Positions 9,501 to 16,460 of a DNA stretch of 31,187 nt are shown piece by piece. Made by a program: the position numbers and the translations under genes. Numbering within the stretch: the first letter of the stretch is position 1; every line of letters begins with the position of its first letter. Below the pieces are notes generated by a model, which searched no databases, was not told the DNA's origin, and saw nothing but the letters and a program-made list of their open reading frames with translations. The DNA comes from Bacteroidota bacterium (GTDB lineage: Bacteria > Bacteroidota > Bacteroidia > Cytophagales > Cyclobacteriaceae), in the NCBI GenBank assembly GCA_023417785.1, contig JAEZEH010000121.1, positions 1 through 31,187 of the forward strand. The letters run 5' to 3'.

Positions 9501-9682
9501 AAAGTACGTTTATCAAGTCGGCAAAAATATCTGCGGTGGGTCGCAATGTAGCGCTTCTATTCAGCAATGTTCCGCATACCGATCCTGAATTCGACAGACT
9601 GGGTGGCAATTCGTATGGCTTTGGCTACGGCGAACTCCCGACGACGCGCAGCGTTGGTTTTAACGTGAACCTGACCTTCTGA
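6521..9682 (+). CDS. SusC/RagA-like TonB-dependent outer-membrane receptor
   Basis: A 1053-residue outer-membrane transporter of the SusC/RagA family, which takes up ligands with energy passed on by TonB. Residues 1-20 are a signal peptide ending HAWAQ. A carboxypeptidase-regulatory-like beta domain follows (about 23-105, ITGKIT...PGVNVILKGT), then a linker with EVVVTALGI, a plug (about 112-235, with IQIRGQSSLGG, PLFVIDGVPM and GVILITTKNG) and a 22-strand-type barrel ending in Phe. Length is typical for SusC. There is no STN domain, so anti-sigma signalling is not indicated. It is followed 19 bp later by its SusD partner. The ligand cannot be read from sequence; the neighbours (exported aminotransferase, permease, no glycan enzyme) argue for a non-glycan ligand, which is inference. 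Confidence 0.95.
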   Translation: MRKPLLVCLVLLLGYHAWAQQSTITGKITSKEDGAPIPGVNVILKGTSTGTNSDVDGSYTLSLPSDGGTLVFTFIGLQSQEVDVNGRSQIDVQMVMDMTELTEVVVTALGIEKSREALGYSLQNVSGKELTEARSPNLANGLSGKIAGVRISPNAGPGSGSSIQIRGQSSLGGVNQPLFVIDGVPMEQSQNAGKQFGGGMSEINPDNVASISVLKGPSATALYGSRGQNGVILITTKNGSGTKGMQVEVNSNVMFERPAVKPDFQNTYGGGHGYRTWYTNGRSAPITDPLEIEQYRNAYGPTAPLGGTDGTDESWGGPMDGRLVRHWWSGTDVAPLNPAPDNWDDYWETGKTFTNNVALSGANERGSFRISVGRLDQSGIMYNNDYWRNNFKLNTVYDLTDKLNATISAEYVKAGSDNRSYQDGQQFIWSQRQTDWARLKNYNAYRDVHIQRPGDGDAPNWQHTYFINPFMAQDILPYSNEKDRIVGSISLNYAVTPELNVMLRTGTDLWSDTRINVLNYERVRNGNRLYGQYSEEVLRNQETNTDVMITYGKELTSTLKLNLMGGALLRTNYYKRNFTQVNQLVIDGVYNLSNSIGSLNSVSSAIEEKESQSVFGSGQLNFDDALFLDVTARNDWSSTLPSSNWSYFYPSVGLSAVVSEFLDLRKYKVSFGKLRASWAQVGSDADPYALQQTYLAATSWNGTVPEFYENTEIANSGLKPQMTTGIELGFEARFFQDKFGIDFTYYDQSTKDQILAVEIAKSSGYDRRILNAGKITNKGIEIIATATPLKLANGFQWDLTANYARNRNHVVELAEGLTTYTLAVRNSLQSLAMVGQPYGTLFGIGFERAPDGKILYQNGLPVVSTKAKVLGNIQPDWTGGLMNTFSFKGITLSALIDVRAGGDAYNEGIGIARWTGQYAETAPGREEGIIGVGTMNIGTDESPEWVPNNVIVPAQQLYAFNNARTRHEASIFDVSYVRLREVSIGYTIPEFLLKSTFIKSAKISAVGRNVALLFSNVPHTDPEFDRLGGNSYGFGYGELPTTRSVGFNVNLTF

Positions 9683-9701
9683 TCATCCCAAAACCAATTC
9701 T

Positions 9702-11180
9702 ATGAAAAGCAATAAACTAACAATAAGTAGTATTCTGATCATCTGTTTGCTGTGTAGCAACGCCTGCACCGATGGATTTGAGGAAAAGAATATAAGTCCG
9801 AACAGTCCCACCACGATAAGTCCGCCATTTCTGCTCACCACAGCCATTGAAAGATCTGTGGACAGAATGTGGGGCAGCAATATCCGTTTCGAGCGGTTGA
9901 ACATCGACGGGCCAATGTGTTGGATGGGTTATCTGGGCCGGAATATTTACGGCAATGAAGGCGATGACTACACCATTCAGTTATCGATGTATAACAACAC
10001 GTGGAAGTCGTTTTACAACGACGCGTTGTCGAATTTGAATCGCATCACCGAAATCACCTGTCCGGAAGGCCTGAGGCCGAATGCGACATATGAAGGTATA
10101 GCCATCACGTTGAAGTCATGGGTTTTCTCCATGTTAACGGACTGTTATGGACCCGTGCCATACTCTGAAGCACTTAAAGGCACGGCAGTCAATCCAATCT
10201 ATTCACCGGAGTATGATAGTCAGGCCGATATTTATGCGGCGCTGATTGAAGACCTGAAAGCCGCCAACGAAAAGCTTGTAGTCGGCGGCACTTCCATCGA
10301 CCCGGCTGCTGATTTGATTTACAATGGCGATATACTGAAGTGGAAGAAGTTTACCAATTCTTTGCGCCTGCGTCTTGCCAACCGCCAGGCCGCAAAAAAT
10401 CCCGCTGTTGCGCAGGCAGTCTTCGCTGAAATCATTGGTGATCCGGCTACTTATCCTGTTTTCACCGGCGTCGGTGATAATGCGATTCTCCGACATACGA
10501 ATAATCGCCCGAGTAACAACGAATGGCATGAAGCCATGATCCAGGGAAACCGTACTGATTGGAATGTCGGCAAAATACTTGTTGATAAACTTAACGTACT
10601 GGAAGATCCACGGATTACGGTTTACGCACAACCGGTTTCACCGGGAGTGTTCGCCGGCATCCCAAATGGCTTGCCCGATGCGGACGCGACCACGTACCTG
10701 AATACAACCTCCAAAATAGGAACGGCCTTTCTCGTCGCTGATGCTCCCGCAGTAATTATGACGTTTTCAGAACTGCAGTTTATTCTCGCGGAAGCAGTAC
10801 TTGACGGCGACCTCGCGGCCGGATCAGCGCAGGATTATTTTGCCACAGGGATAGAGGCATCCTTTCTTCAGCATGGGGTAATGATGCCTGGAGACTACCT
10901 GGCAAAGCTTGGTCCGGTTACACGCGAGCTTGTTTTTGATCAGAAATACATCGCCCTATTCGGTCAGGGTATCGAAGCGTGGACTGAATACCGACGGACC
11001 GGATTGCCCGTAATGCCTCCAAAAGATAGCCGTGCAGTTTTTGTAAATGATGGGATACTGCCGACGCGCTTGCCCTACCCGACTATGGAACAAACGCTTA
11101 ACGCATCTGCCTATGGTCGTGCCGTGGAGTCGATCGGCGGCGAAAACAACGCTACCACGCCGCTCTGGTGGGTGGAGTAA
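9702..11180 (+). CDS. SusD/RagB-like nutrient-binding outer-membrane lipoprotein
   Basis: A 492-residue partner of the SusC protein upstream. SusD proteins sit on the cell surface as a lid over the SusC barrel and bind the ligand. A lipoprotein signal peptide ends in the lipobox SNAC with lipidated Cys22; the following residues TDGFEE are acidic, as in surface-exported Bacteroidota lipoproteins. The opening NSPTTISPPFLLTTAIE and the later SWVFSMLTDCYGPVPYSEA stretch are typical of the SusD-like group often named nutrient-binding outer-membrane lipoprotein. Alpha-helical TPR-like segments fill the rest, including FSELQFILAEA near residue 350. The gene follows SusC by 19 bp and has a similar leader (CCAAT close to the ATG). 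Family secure; ligand unknown. Confidence 0.93.
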   Translation: MKSNKLTISSILIICLLCSNACTDGFEEKNISPNSPTTISPPFLLTTAIERSVDRMWGSNIRFERLNIDGPMCWMGYLGRNIYGNEGDDYTIQLSMYNNTWKSFYNDALSNLNRITEITCPEGLRPNATYEGIAITLKSWVFSMLTDCYGPVPYSEALKGTAVNPIYSPEYDSQADIYAALIEDLKAANEKLVVGGTSIDPAADLIYNGDILKWKKFTNSLRLRLANRQAAKNPAVAQAVFAEIIGDPATYPVFTGVGDNAILRHTNNRPSNNEWHEAMIQGNRTDWNVGKILVDKLNVLEDPRITVYAQPVSPGVFAGIPNGLPDADATTYLNTTSKIGTAFLVADAPAVIMTFSELQFILAEAVLDGDLAAGSAQDYFATGIEASFLQHGVMMPGDYLAKLGPVTRELVFDQKYIALFGQGIEAWTEYRRTGLPVMPPKDSRAVFVNDGILPTRLPYPTMEQTLNASAYGRAVESIGGENNATTPLWWVE

Positions 11181-11208
11181 TTATGCTTAACCTAAATACC
11201 TGATTCCA

Positions 11209-11757
11209 ATGAAAAGCTTATTTTATAAATCTCAATTATCACTTATTATGTGCGCTACGCTGGTGGTAGCAGCACATCTGGTCTCCTGCGATGAGGAAGA
11301 TCCCTTTGTCGATAGGACTGTCTCGCCAGTATTGATTGTCTTCGACGATGTTAGTGGCTACCTCGCCGCGGGCGGATTAACTGCTGTTCCGACTGTCACG
11401 AAGAAAGTCTCGCAGGTTAACTATACTGATCCGGTAATACTGACTGCGTCGTTTTATGAATTGGACAAGAGCGGGATTCTTAATCACACGATTGGCATTG
11501 ATTCGATTCCGGTTTCTAACCTGGCCATTGTATTTGCGCGTCGTGATGGGTCCGCTGCCCTTGAGGGCGTCACGGGGTCTGACGGCAAACTTGAAATTTC
11601 AACCACATGGGAAGCGCTGGGCATAACTGACGTGGAGGACATCGTGATGGCTTCCGCCGGAAAATCGGTCTCCATTCCACTTTCGTGGACGGGCGCACAT
11701 AAAGGACAGTCCTTCACGCGGTATTCGCAACTCATGTTTGTGAAAGATCCCGAATAA
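11209..11757 (+). CDS. Small lipoprotein of unknown function in the SusCD cluster
   Basis: A 182-residue protein without a family I recognise. It has a lipoprotein signal peptide with lipobox LVSC (Cys27), followed at once by DEEDPF, an acidic run like the lipoprotein export signals that send proteins to the cell surface in Bacteroidota. The remainder is rich in beta-type sequence and Ser/Thr/Val, with a possible immunoglobulin-like fold around residues 70-180 (SNLAIVFARRDGS, then GVTGSDGKLEIST). It lies 28 bp after the SusD gene, 36 bp before the aminotransferase start, on the same strand. By position it could be an accessory ligand-binding lipoprotein like SusE/SusF, but no sequence similarity to those is claimed. 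Confidence 0.85.
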   Translation: MKSLFYKSQLSLIMCATLVVAAHLVSCDEEDPFVDRTVSPVLIVFDDVSGYLAAGGLTAVPTVTKKVSQVNYTDPVILTASFYELDKSGILNHTIGIDSIPVSNLAIVFARRDGSAALEGVTGSDGKLEISTTWEALGITDVEDIVMASAGKSVSIPLSWTGAHKGQSFTRYSQLMFVKDPE

Positions 11758-11793
11758 TCAATGATAACAATAACTAAACTCACTGCACCTACA

Positions 11794-12975
11794 ATGAATA
11801 CAACACTAAACAGAAGAAACTGGCTCAAGAACACTACGGTGGCCGCCGGAGGATTGTTAACCACCATGGCAGCGATGCCATCGGTTTTTGCGAAACCCGC
11901 ATTCGGAATGAAACCTGCCGGAGGAAAGTATAATCTGTTGGAGAACTATCATGTTATGCCCGACACACGGGAGCCGCTGAAGGCCAGACTTCTCGCTAAT
12001 GAGAACCCATGGGGGCCTTCGAAGAAGGCGGTTGAAGCGATTGCCATGAGTGCCGCGCTGGGTAACCGATACGTTTATGACAGCACAGTGAAAATGATGG
12101 CTATGCTTGCTGAAAAAGAAGGCGTCCCGGCAGACCACATTCTGCTTGCGCCTGGTTCAACCGATATTCTTGAAAAAACCGCCTTTGCTCTTTGTCTTAA
12201 GGGTGGAAATGTGATATCGGCAGACCCGAGTTATCTTTCATTGGTAAAGACGGCAACATCAATCGGGGCAACATGGAAGAATATTCCGCTCACCTCAGAC
12301 TACGCCCACGATCTTGGAGCAATGGAGAGTGCAATTGACGATGAAACCCGTCTTGTGTACATCTGCAATCCAAACAACCCCACGGGTACACTCACACCGG
12401 TCGAAAAAATCAAAGCATTTGTGAAGAAAGTGAATTCGCGGGTACCAGTCTTTATCGATGAAGCTTACCTGGAACTGCTGGACAAACCCGAGGACCAAAC
12501 CGCGGCGGGACTGATCAAGGAAGGATATGACGTAATCATTGCGCGGACCTTTTCAAAAATTCACGGCATGGCCGGGTTACGGATGGGGTACATGGTGGCC
12601 AGCCCCGAACGTATAAAATCCATCAAAAGTCTGGTACGCACTGAAATGGGAATTTGTGTGACTTCTCTTGCTGGCGCGATGGCAAGTCTGCAGGATTTGG
12701 AGTTTCAGCTGTACACGCGGCAGCACAACAAGGAAGGCAGGGAATATGTATTCTCGGTGCTGCAGCAGATGGGGCTGGACCCAATTCCGTCCTATACGAG
12801 TTTCATTCTCTTCCCTATCAAGATGCCGACAAAGGACTTGCTGTCAAAGATGATGGAAAAAGGCGTCGGCATACGCGGCTATGAAATAAATGAAAAGCCC
12901 TATGCAAGGGTTAGTATGGGGACGATGGATGAACTTAAGCTGTTCACGGCTTCACTGCAGTCCATTCTGAGCTGA
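11794..12975 (+). CDS. Tat-exported class I/II PLP aminotransferase (HisC-like)
   Basis: A 393-residue fold-type I aminotransferase resembling histidinol-phosphate aminotransferase. PLP and substrate residues are visible: NPNNPTGT with Asn195, Asp222 and Tyr225 in IDEAYLE, Schiff-base Lys255 in FSKIHG, Arg263 in GLRMGY and carboxylate-binding Arg372 in ARVSMGT. It should therefore transaminate an alpha-amino acid. The N-terminus is unusual: NRRNWLKN (Arg7-Arg8), then a hydrophobic alanine/glycine stretch ending SVFA, a twin-arginine signal, which fits export of a folded cofactor-loaded enzyme. The ATG at 11794 puts the motif at the right distance; an upstream ATG at 11761 would add 11 residues. 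Biosynthetic HisC is cytoplasmic and no his genes are near. Substrate unknown; co-location with SusCD suggests it acts on the imported ligand. Confidence 0.9.
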   Translation: MNTTLNRRNWLKNTTVAAGGLLTTMAAMPSVFAKPAFGMKPAGGKYNLLENYHVMPDTREPLKARLLANENPWGPSKKAVEAIAMSAALGNRYVYDSTVKMMAMLAEKEGVPADHILLAPGSTDILEKTAFALCLKGGNVISADPSYLSLVKTATSIGATWKNIPLTSDYAHDLGAMESAIDDETRLVYICNPNNPTGTLTPVEKIKAFVKKVNSRVPVFIDEAYLELLDKPEDQTAAGLIKEGYDVIIARTFSKIHGMAGLRMGYMVASPERIKSIKSLVRTEMGICVTSLAGAMASLQDLEFQLYTRQHNKEGREYVFSVLQQMGLDPIPSYTSFILFPIKMPTKDLLSKMMEKGVGIRGYEINEKPYARVSMGTMDELKLFTASLQSILS

Positions 12976-12999
12976 GGCTTGTTCATTTTTTTTTCAATT

Positions 13000-13035
13000 C
13001 GGGGCGTCTTCGCCTGGCGCCCCGGTTCCTTTTTT
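13000..13035 (+). terminator. Rho-independent terminator after the aminotransferase gene
   Basis: A GC-rich hairpin: arm CGGGGCG at 13000-13006 pairs with CGCCCCG at 13018-13024, extendable inward by a T-G and a C-G pair, leaving a 7-nt loop. It is followed by GTTCC and six T at 13030-13035. It lies 25 bp after the aminotransferase stop and ends 17 bp before the permease ATG, so it should at least reduce read-through into the permease gene. This is the best terminator in the window. Confidence 0.75.
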
Positions 13036-13052
13036 GAAAATAGCTTTTACCT

Positions 13053-14192
13053 ATGAGTCCAGCTTTAACAAAAACTTTATCGCTTCTCGTACTTATTGGA
13101 ATCGGATACCTTTTCCGAAACAAAATCAAAAACAAGGATCAGCGAGACGGCATTAAAACGCTTATACTCAGTCTTGCTCTTCCGGCTACCATATTCATTG
13201 CACTGCTTCAGGTCGATTTTCAAATGGATATGATTGCGATTCCGGTTCTTGCACTCGGTTTCAATATTATTATCTTCCTGCTGATGGACAAACTTCCTTT
13301 GGGCAGCGTTTTCGGTATCGCTCCGAATCAATACCGTACGCTGGTTATGCTGATACCATCTTTAGCACCGGGACTATCTTGTTTTCCTTTCATCATGGAA
13401 TACAGTGGTCAGGAGCCTGTCGCTCTGGCCGCATTAGCTGATATTGGAAATAAAGTATTTGTGTTGATCATTTTGTACACAGTAGCTATGAAGTGGTACT
13501 ACGCGCGGAATGAACAAGCCGCACCAAAGGGCAAGGGCAAAATCAAAGGATTGCTGATAGCCATGGTAAATGAACCGGTAAACATGGTAATCATCACGGC
13601 GATCGCAATGTTGTCCGTTGGTTTGTCGTATACCACTTTTCCGGAGTTTATTACGTTGAGCATTGACCGGCTTAGTTTGATGATGACGCCCCTCGTGTTG
13701 TTGTTTATCGGATTTTCCGTGAGGCTTACCTTCGATCAGGTACGCAGCATCTTTTCATTTCTGTTTTTCCGCTCCGGAATAGCGTTCTTTCTTAGCGGGG
13801 TGTTGCTGTTAATTTTCCCGGTATCAAGCCCGGAAATAATATTACTGATTATCGTATTCCCACAAAGTGCCTGCAGTTTCTGGCCTTATGCGCATATGGC
13901 TGCCGTGGGACAACTTGAGAAGAAATCAATGGCGGAAGGCCGGGGCAAAACATTCGACCTTGATTTTGCCATGAATGTCCTGGCGTGCTCGCTGCCTTTT
14001 TCAGTATTGCTGATCATGGGCGTATACTCGGGGCGTGAATACATTACCAGTGTACCGTCTATTTTCATTGCGTCGGCTGTCTTCTTTGGCGTTGGGCTTT
14101 TCATCGTGGTGCTTACCTCAAAGTTGTCGTCTTTGTTCAAACCGGATACCGTACAAATGAAAATTGAAATGCAGGAGTCGGGGCAGGAGTGA
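13053..14192 (+). CDS. AEC (auxin efflux carrier) family permease
   Basis: A 379-residue inner-membrane protein with about ten hydrophobic segments in two halves separated by a hydrophilic basic loop (residues about 150-172, ARNEQAAPKGKGKIKG). This layout, the opening with LLVLIGIGYLFRNK and the half-repeat LSLALPATIFIALL point to the AEC/Mem_trans family. Characterised bacterial members carry small carboxylates such as malate or malonate, and plant PIN relatives carry auxin. The stretch FPQSACSFWPYAHMAAVG is atypical, so the substrate could differ. The gene is on the same strand as the SusCD/aminotransferase cluster but behind a strong terminator, so it may have its own promoter or be expressed at a lower level. 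A link to the aminotransferase product (a keto acid) is inference. Confidence 0.8.
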   Translation: MSPALTKTLSLLVLIGIGYLFRNKIKNKDQRDGIKTLILSLALPATIFIALLQVDFQMDMIAIPVLALGFNIIIFLLMDKLPLGSVFGIAPNQYRTLVMLIPSLAPGLSCFPFIMEYSGQEPVALAALADIGNKVFVLIILYTVAMKWYYARNEQAAPKGKGKIKGLLIAMVNEPVNMVIITAIAMLSVGLSYTTFPEFITLSIDRLSLMMTPLVLLFIGFSVRLTFDQVRSIFSFLFFRSGIAFFLSGVLLLIFPVSSPEIILLIIVFPQSACSFWPYAHMAAVGQLEKKSMAEGRGKTFDLDFAMNVLACSLPFSVLLIMGVYSGREYITSVPSIFIASAVFFGVGLFIVVLTSKLSSLFKPDTVQMKIEMQESGQE

Positions 14193-14207
14193 AGTTGGAG
14201 GTTATCC

Positions 14208-14224
14208 CTCAGGAAGCCTCTGAG
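14208..14224. terminator. Weak hairpin between convergent permease and GNAT genes
   Basis: Arms CTCAG at 14208-14212 and CTGAG at 14220-14224 with a 7-nt loop, in the 46-bp gap between two converging genes. A competing pairing of CCCTC with a GAGGG a little downstream is possible. There is no T-tract, so only position supports a terminator role. Confidence 0.25.
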
Positions 14225-14238
14225 TTGGGGAGGGGTTG

Positions 14239-14694
14239 TCAATCCAGGTAAAGTTTCATACCCTCGTGAGTGGGCCTGAACCCAAGTCGTTCGTAGAACC
14301 GAATAGCGTCACCTCGTTTTTTATCGCTTGCCAGCTGGACCACGTGGGCGTTCCGTTCTTTTGCGCGGCGGATGGCCCACTCGATCATCTGTTTTCCCAG
14401 TCCGGCATTTCTGGAGTCCTTCCGTACCCGGACTGACTCGATCTGGGCACGTACTCGTCCCCGGTAACTGAGATGTTGAAGAAAGGAAAGCTGAAGTGTT
14501 CCTATGATTTCGCCGGCCGTACTTTCAATGACGAGGAGCTCCTCGTTCTCATTGGAGTCGATCTTATCGAAAGCCTCATAATAGCATTGGGGAAGCGGGT
14601 CGGTGTACTGTTCGCGAACCTTTCCCAGCATATCCTCAGCGAGGAGTTTCACAATTTGGGGTACATCGGATCGTTGTGCTTTTCGGAAAGTCAT
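14239..14694 (-). CDS. GNAT-family N-acetyltransferase
   Basis: A 151-residue cytoplasmic protein with the GNAT fold. These enzymes move an acetyl group from acetyl-CoA to an amine, such as a protein terminus, an antibiotic or a small metabolite. The acetyl-CoA-binding motif A is visible at about residues 86-101 (ESVRVRKDSRNAGLGK; Arg95, Gly98, Gly100), and the C-terminal motif B region has AIRFYERLGFRPT. Length and order are those of a single-domain GNAT. The substrate is not predictable. It is convergent with the permease gene and lies 41 bp downstream of the S41 peptidase remnant on the same strand. Confidence 0.88.
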   Translation of the reverse strand: MTFRKAQRSDVPQIVKLLAEDMLGKVREQYTDPLPQCYYEAFDKIDSNENEELLVIESTAGEIIGTLQLSFLQHLSYRGRVRAQIESVRVRKDSRNAGLGKQMIEWAIRRAKERNAHVVQLASDKKRGDAIRFYERLGFRPTHEGMKLYLD

Positions 14695-14735
14695 ATGTTA
14701 GTCTATTTTTCCTTCAGACAATGATTATTTTGTTG

Positions 14736-14873
14736 TCACGGTTTGTTGATAAGTTCAATAGCCATTTCAAGAACCTCGTCTCTCCCGTCTCTGATTCCCT
14801 GAATCGTTGGCCTGACTTCAATGTCGGGCACTATGCGAAAAGTAAAAAGAGGAAAGCGGAAGTTATTGTCCAT
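14736..14873 (-). pseudogene. C-terminal remnant of an S41-type peptidase
   Basis: Reading leftward, a short open frame ends with VPDIEVRPTI, then GIRDGRDEVLEMAIELI, just before a TGA at 14736-14738. That PDIEV-PT-I-GRD-LE-A pattern is the usual C-terminal tail of S41 (tail-specific/Ctp-like) peptidases in Bacteroidota. The open frame extends back only to a stop at 14958-14960, and nothing of the catalytic Ser-Lys domain or PDZ domain is found upstream, so this is a fragment of about 45 codons and not a gene. The stretch before VPDIEV does not match the family, so the breakpoint is near 14830-14850. It occupies much of the 368-bp gap between the GNAT and AraC genes. Recognition is from memory of the family, without an alignment. 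Confidence 0.5.
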
Positions 14874-15013
14874 TTCATAACACAAACGGGAAAGGTAATG
14901 CGGATCAGGAAAGGCCCGACAAACAGGTGACCACTTTTCCTTGTCCCGGATAGCAATTCAAGATATCACAAATTTTTTACTTTACTATATTGCACATAGG
15001 CCATTTGTGTTGT

Positions 15014-15043
15014 TGGGCAGTTGCGCATAATTCAGCCTGCCCA
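15014..15043 (-). terminator. Possible terminator hairpin after the AraC-type gene
   Basis: A perfect 7-bp inverted repeat, TGGGCAG at 15014-15020 and CTGCCCA at 15037-15043, with a 16-nt loop. It starts 20 bp after the stop of the leftward AraC-type gene. No T-tract follows in the leftward direction, so the call rests on stem strength and position. Confidence 0.35.
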
Positions 15044-15062
15044 TTTTGGTTGATAAACGGTT

Positions 15063-15989
15063 TCATACAACGGGGATGCAAAAATCGACAATGCATTTCC
15101 TTTCAGGGTGCTCGTTAAAATCGTTGTGGTAAATCTCGAAAGGATTACCATCTCTTTTTTGGTATCCGTTTTCGTTCATCCAAATGAAGAGCCCGGTCCA
15201 TGCCTGTTCAAAATCCTTTAGTTCAATTTCATAACTTCCCACCAGGAAGTTTCCGGCTTCGATTGTAGTCAGTGCCATTGCACCATCGGCCTTTGCGGGT
15301 CCGTTCAGTGTTATGCACGCACTCATTCGTGCCTTTTGTTCGTCCGTTATCTTTAGGCTGTCGTGGTAAATCGTGATTAGTTTGGCGGCTTCATTCATAA
15401 GGCCTGTAGTTGCCGCCCACGCCAATAATCCCTGATACGCATCCGGTAGCTTGTCGGGTCCGATTACGGATACATAAGCCAGGTGAATTTTCGGGAACGT
15501 TCTCATTTCAATTTTTGCATTCATTTGGGTCCATTTTTTCAGGTTTTCAATGATGCAAAAATACTCCCCTCTATCGGGGTTGTCTTGACCATTCTTGCTT
15601 TTGATTCTGCTGATCCTGGTATGCCTGTTCATGTTTTCCCTTTTGAATTGAGTAGGGCTGACCCCGTAAAACTTCCTGAAGGTTCGGGTAAATGCTGAGT
15701 TGCAACTGAAACCGTTTTTTAGGGTGATATCTGTTATGCCGAGCTTACTGTGGATGAGGTCAATGGCAGATTTTTCTACTCTTTTTCGGGTAACATACTC
15801 GTTCAACGTTTCTCCTGTCAATGATTTGAATATCCGGTGAAAGTGAAATGGCGAGAAGAAGGCCACCCCGGAAATTATCTCCAACGATAAATCGGAATCA
15901 AGGTTCTGATCGATGTATTTGAAAACGCGATTCATCCGACTTTTATAGTCTGTCTGAATATGAATTGCGAGCATGGGTTCATTTAGCAT
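15063..15989 (-). CDS. AraC-family regulator with GyrI-like effector-binding domain
   Basis: A 308-residue transcription regulator. Residues about 17-115 form the paired helix-turn-helix of the AraC/XylS family (SLEIISGVAFFSPFHFHRIF, then FSCNSAFTRTFRKFYGVSP). Residues about 155-307 form a GyrI-like/BacA-type ligand-binding domain (KIHLAYVSVIGPDKL; ALTTIEAGNFLVGSYEI; YHNDFNEHPERKCIVDFCIPV). This is the Rob/SoxS-like fusion with the DNA-binding part first, seen in regulators that respond to small lipophilic compounds. The ATG at 15989 is followed by another at codon 6. The nearest downstream genes are the peptidase remnant and the GNAT; the regulated target is unknown. Confidence 0.92.
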   Translation of the reverse strand: MLNEPMLAIHIQTDYKSRMNRVFKYIDQNLDSDLSLEIISGVAFFSPFHFHRIFKSLTGETLNEYVTRKRVEKSAIDLIHSKLGITDITLKNGFSCNSAFTRTFRKFYGVSPTQFKRENMNRHTRISRIKSKNGQDNPDRGEYFCIIENLKKWTQMNAKIEMRTFPKIHLAYVSVIGPDKLPDAYQGLLAWAATTGLMNEAAKLITIYHDSLKITDEQKARMSACITLNGPAKADGAMALTTIEAGNFLVGSYEIELKDFEQAWTGLFIWMNENGYQKRDGNPFEIYHNDFNEHPERKCIVDFCIPVV

Positions 15990-16032
15990 TTCGTTCTTGC
16001 TGATGGTTGACTCAAAGGGGGGTGTACGTTTC

Positions 16033-16443
16033 TTACGTAATCACAGAAAAATACACGTAAAAAGCGATGCCCCAAAATGCAAGGCCGATCAGTTGATAAA
16101 TGACGGCCTGACGGTTCATTTTCCGGTAGCCGGGTCCTGCATAATAAGGAACAAGGTCTCGGAGGATGAGAAACAGAATTGGTCCAAGTAGCACGATTTT
16201 GAGTTTTTGTGTTGCTGTAAACGAAGCCTTGGATTTTATCGTGCGTATTTTGTGCTGATACTTATCCCGACTCTTCCGGCGGCTTGTGGCGATGGATAAA
16301 GGTATTCCCCTTTTCTCCATTTCCGCTTTAGCCCTTGCAACAACCTCATCTTCCCAAGACTCGGGGGCGGTCATGATTTCAATCAGATCTTCGGTGGTTC
16401 TCGATTCTACTGGCGGGGTGAAATCTCGTTTATAATGCGCCAT
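16033..16443 (-). CDS. Small membrane protein of unknown function
   Basis: A 136-residue protein. The N-terminal half is hydrophilic and carries SRTTEDLIEIMTAPESWEDE, then VVARAKAEMEKRGIP, a short motif (ser/thr-EEL, then Ala-x-x-Glu-Leu/Met-x-x-Arg-Gly) that recurs at the front of many small Bacteroidota membrane proteins. Two membrane segments follow, about residues 82-101 (LKIVLLGPILFLILRDLVPYY is the first) and 115-134. No catalytic motif is seen. The gene lies 17 bp downstream of the TonB-domain gene on the same strand, so they may share a transcript, and 43 bp upstream of the AraC-type start. Confidence 0.75.
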   Translation of the reverse strand: MAHYKRDFTPPVESRTTEDLIEIMTAPESWEDEVVARAKAEMEKRGIPLSIATSRRKSRDKYQHKIRTIKSKASFTATQKLKIVLLGPILFLILRDLVPYYAGPGYRKMNRQAVIYQLIGLAFWGIAFYVYFSVIT

Positions 16444-16460
16444 CGAAAAAGGAAGAGTGA

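Noticed and set aside
11794..12975. Calling the aminotransferase biosynthetic HisC
   Set aside because: It has a twin-arginine export signal and no histidine biosynthesis genes nearby; only the fold and active site resemble HisC.
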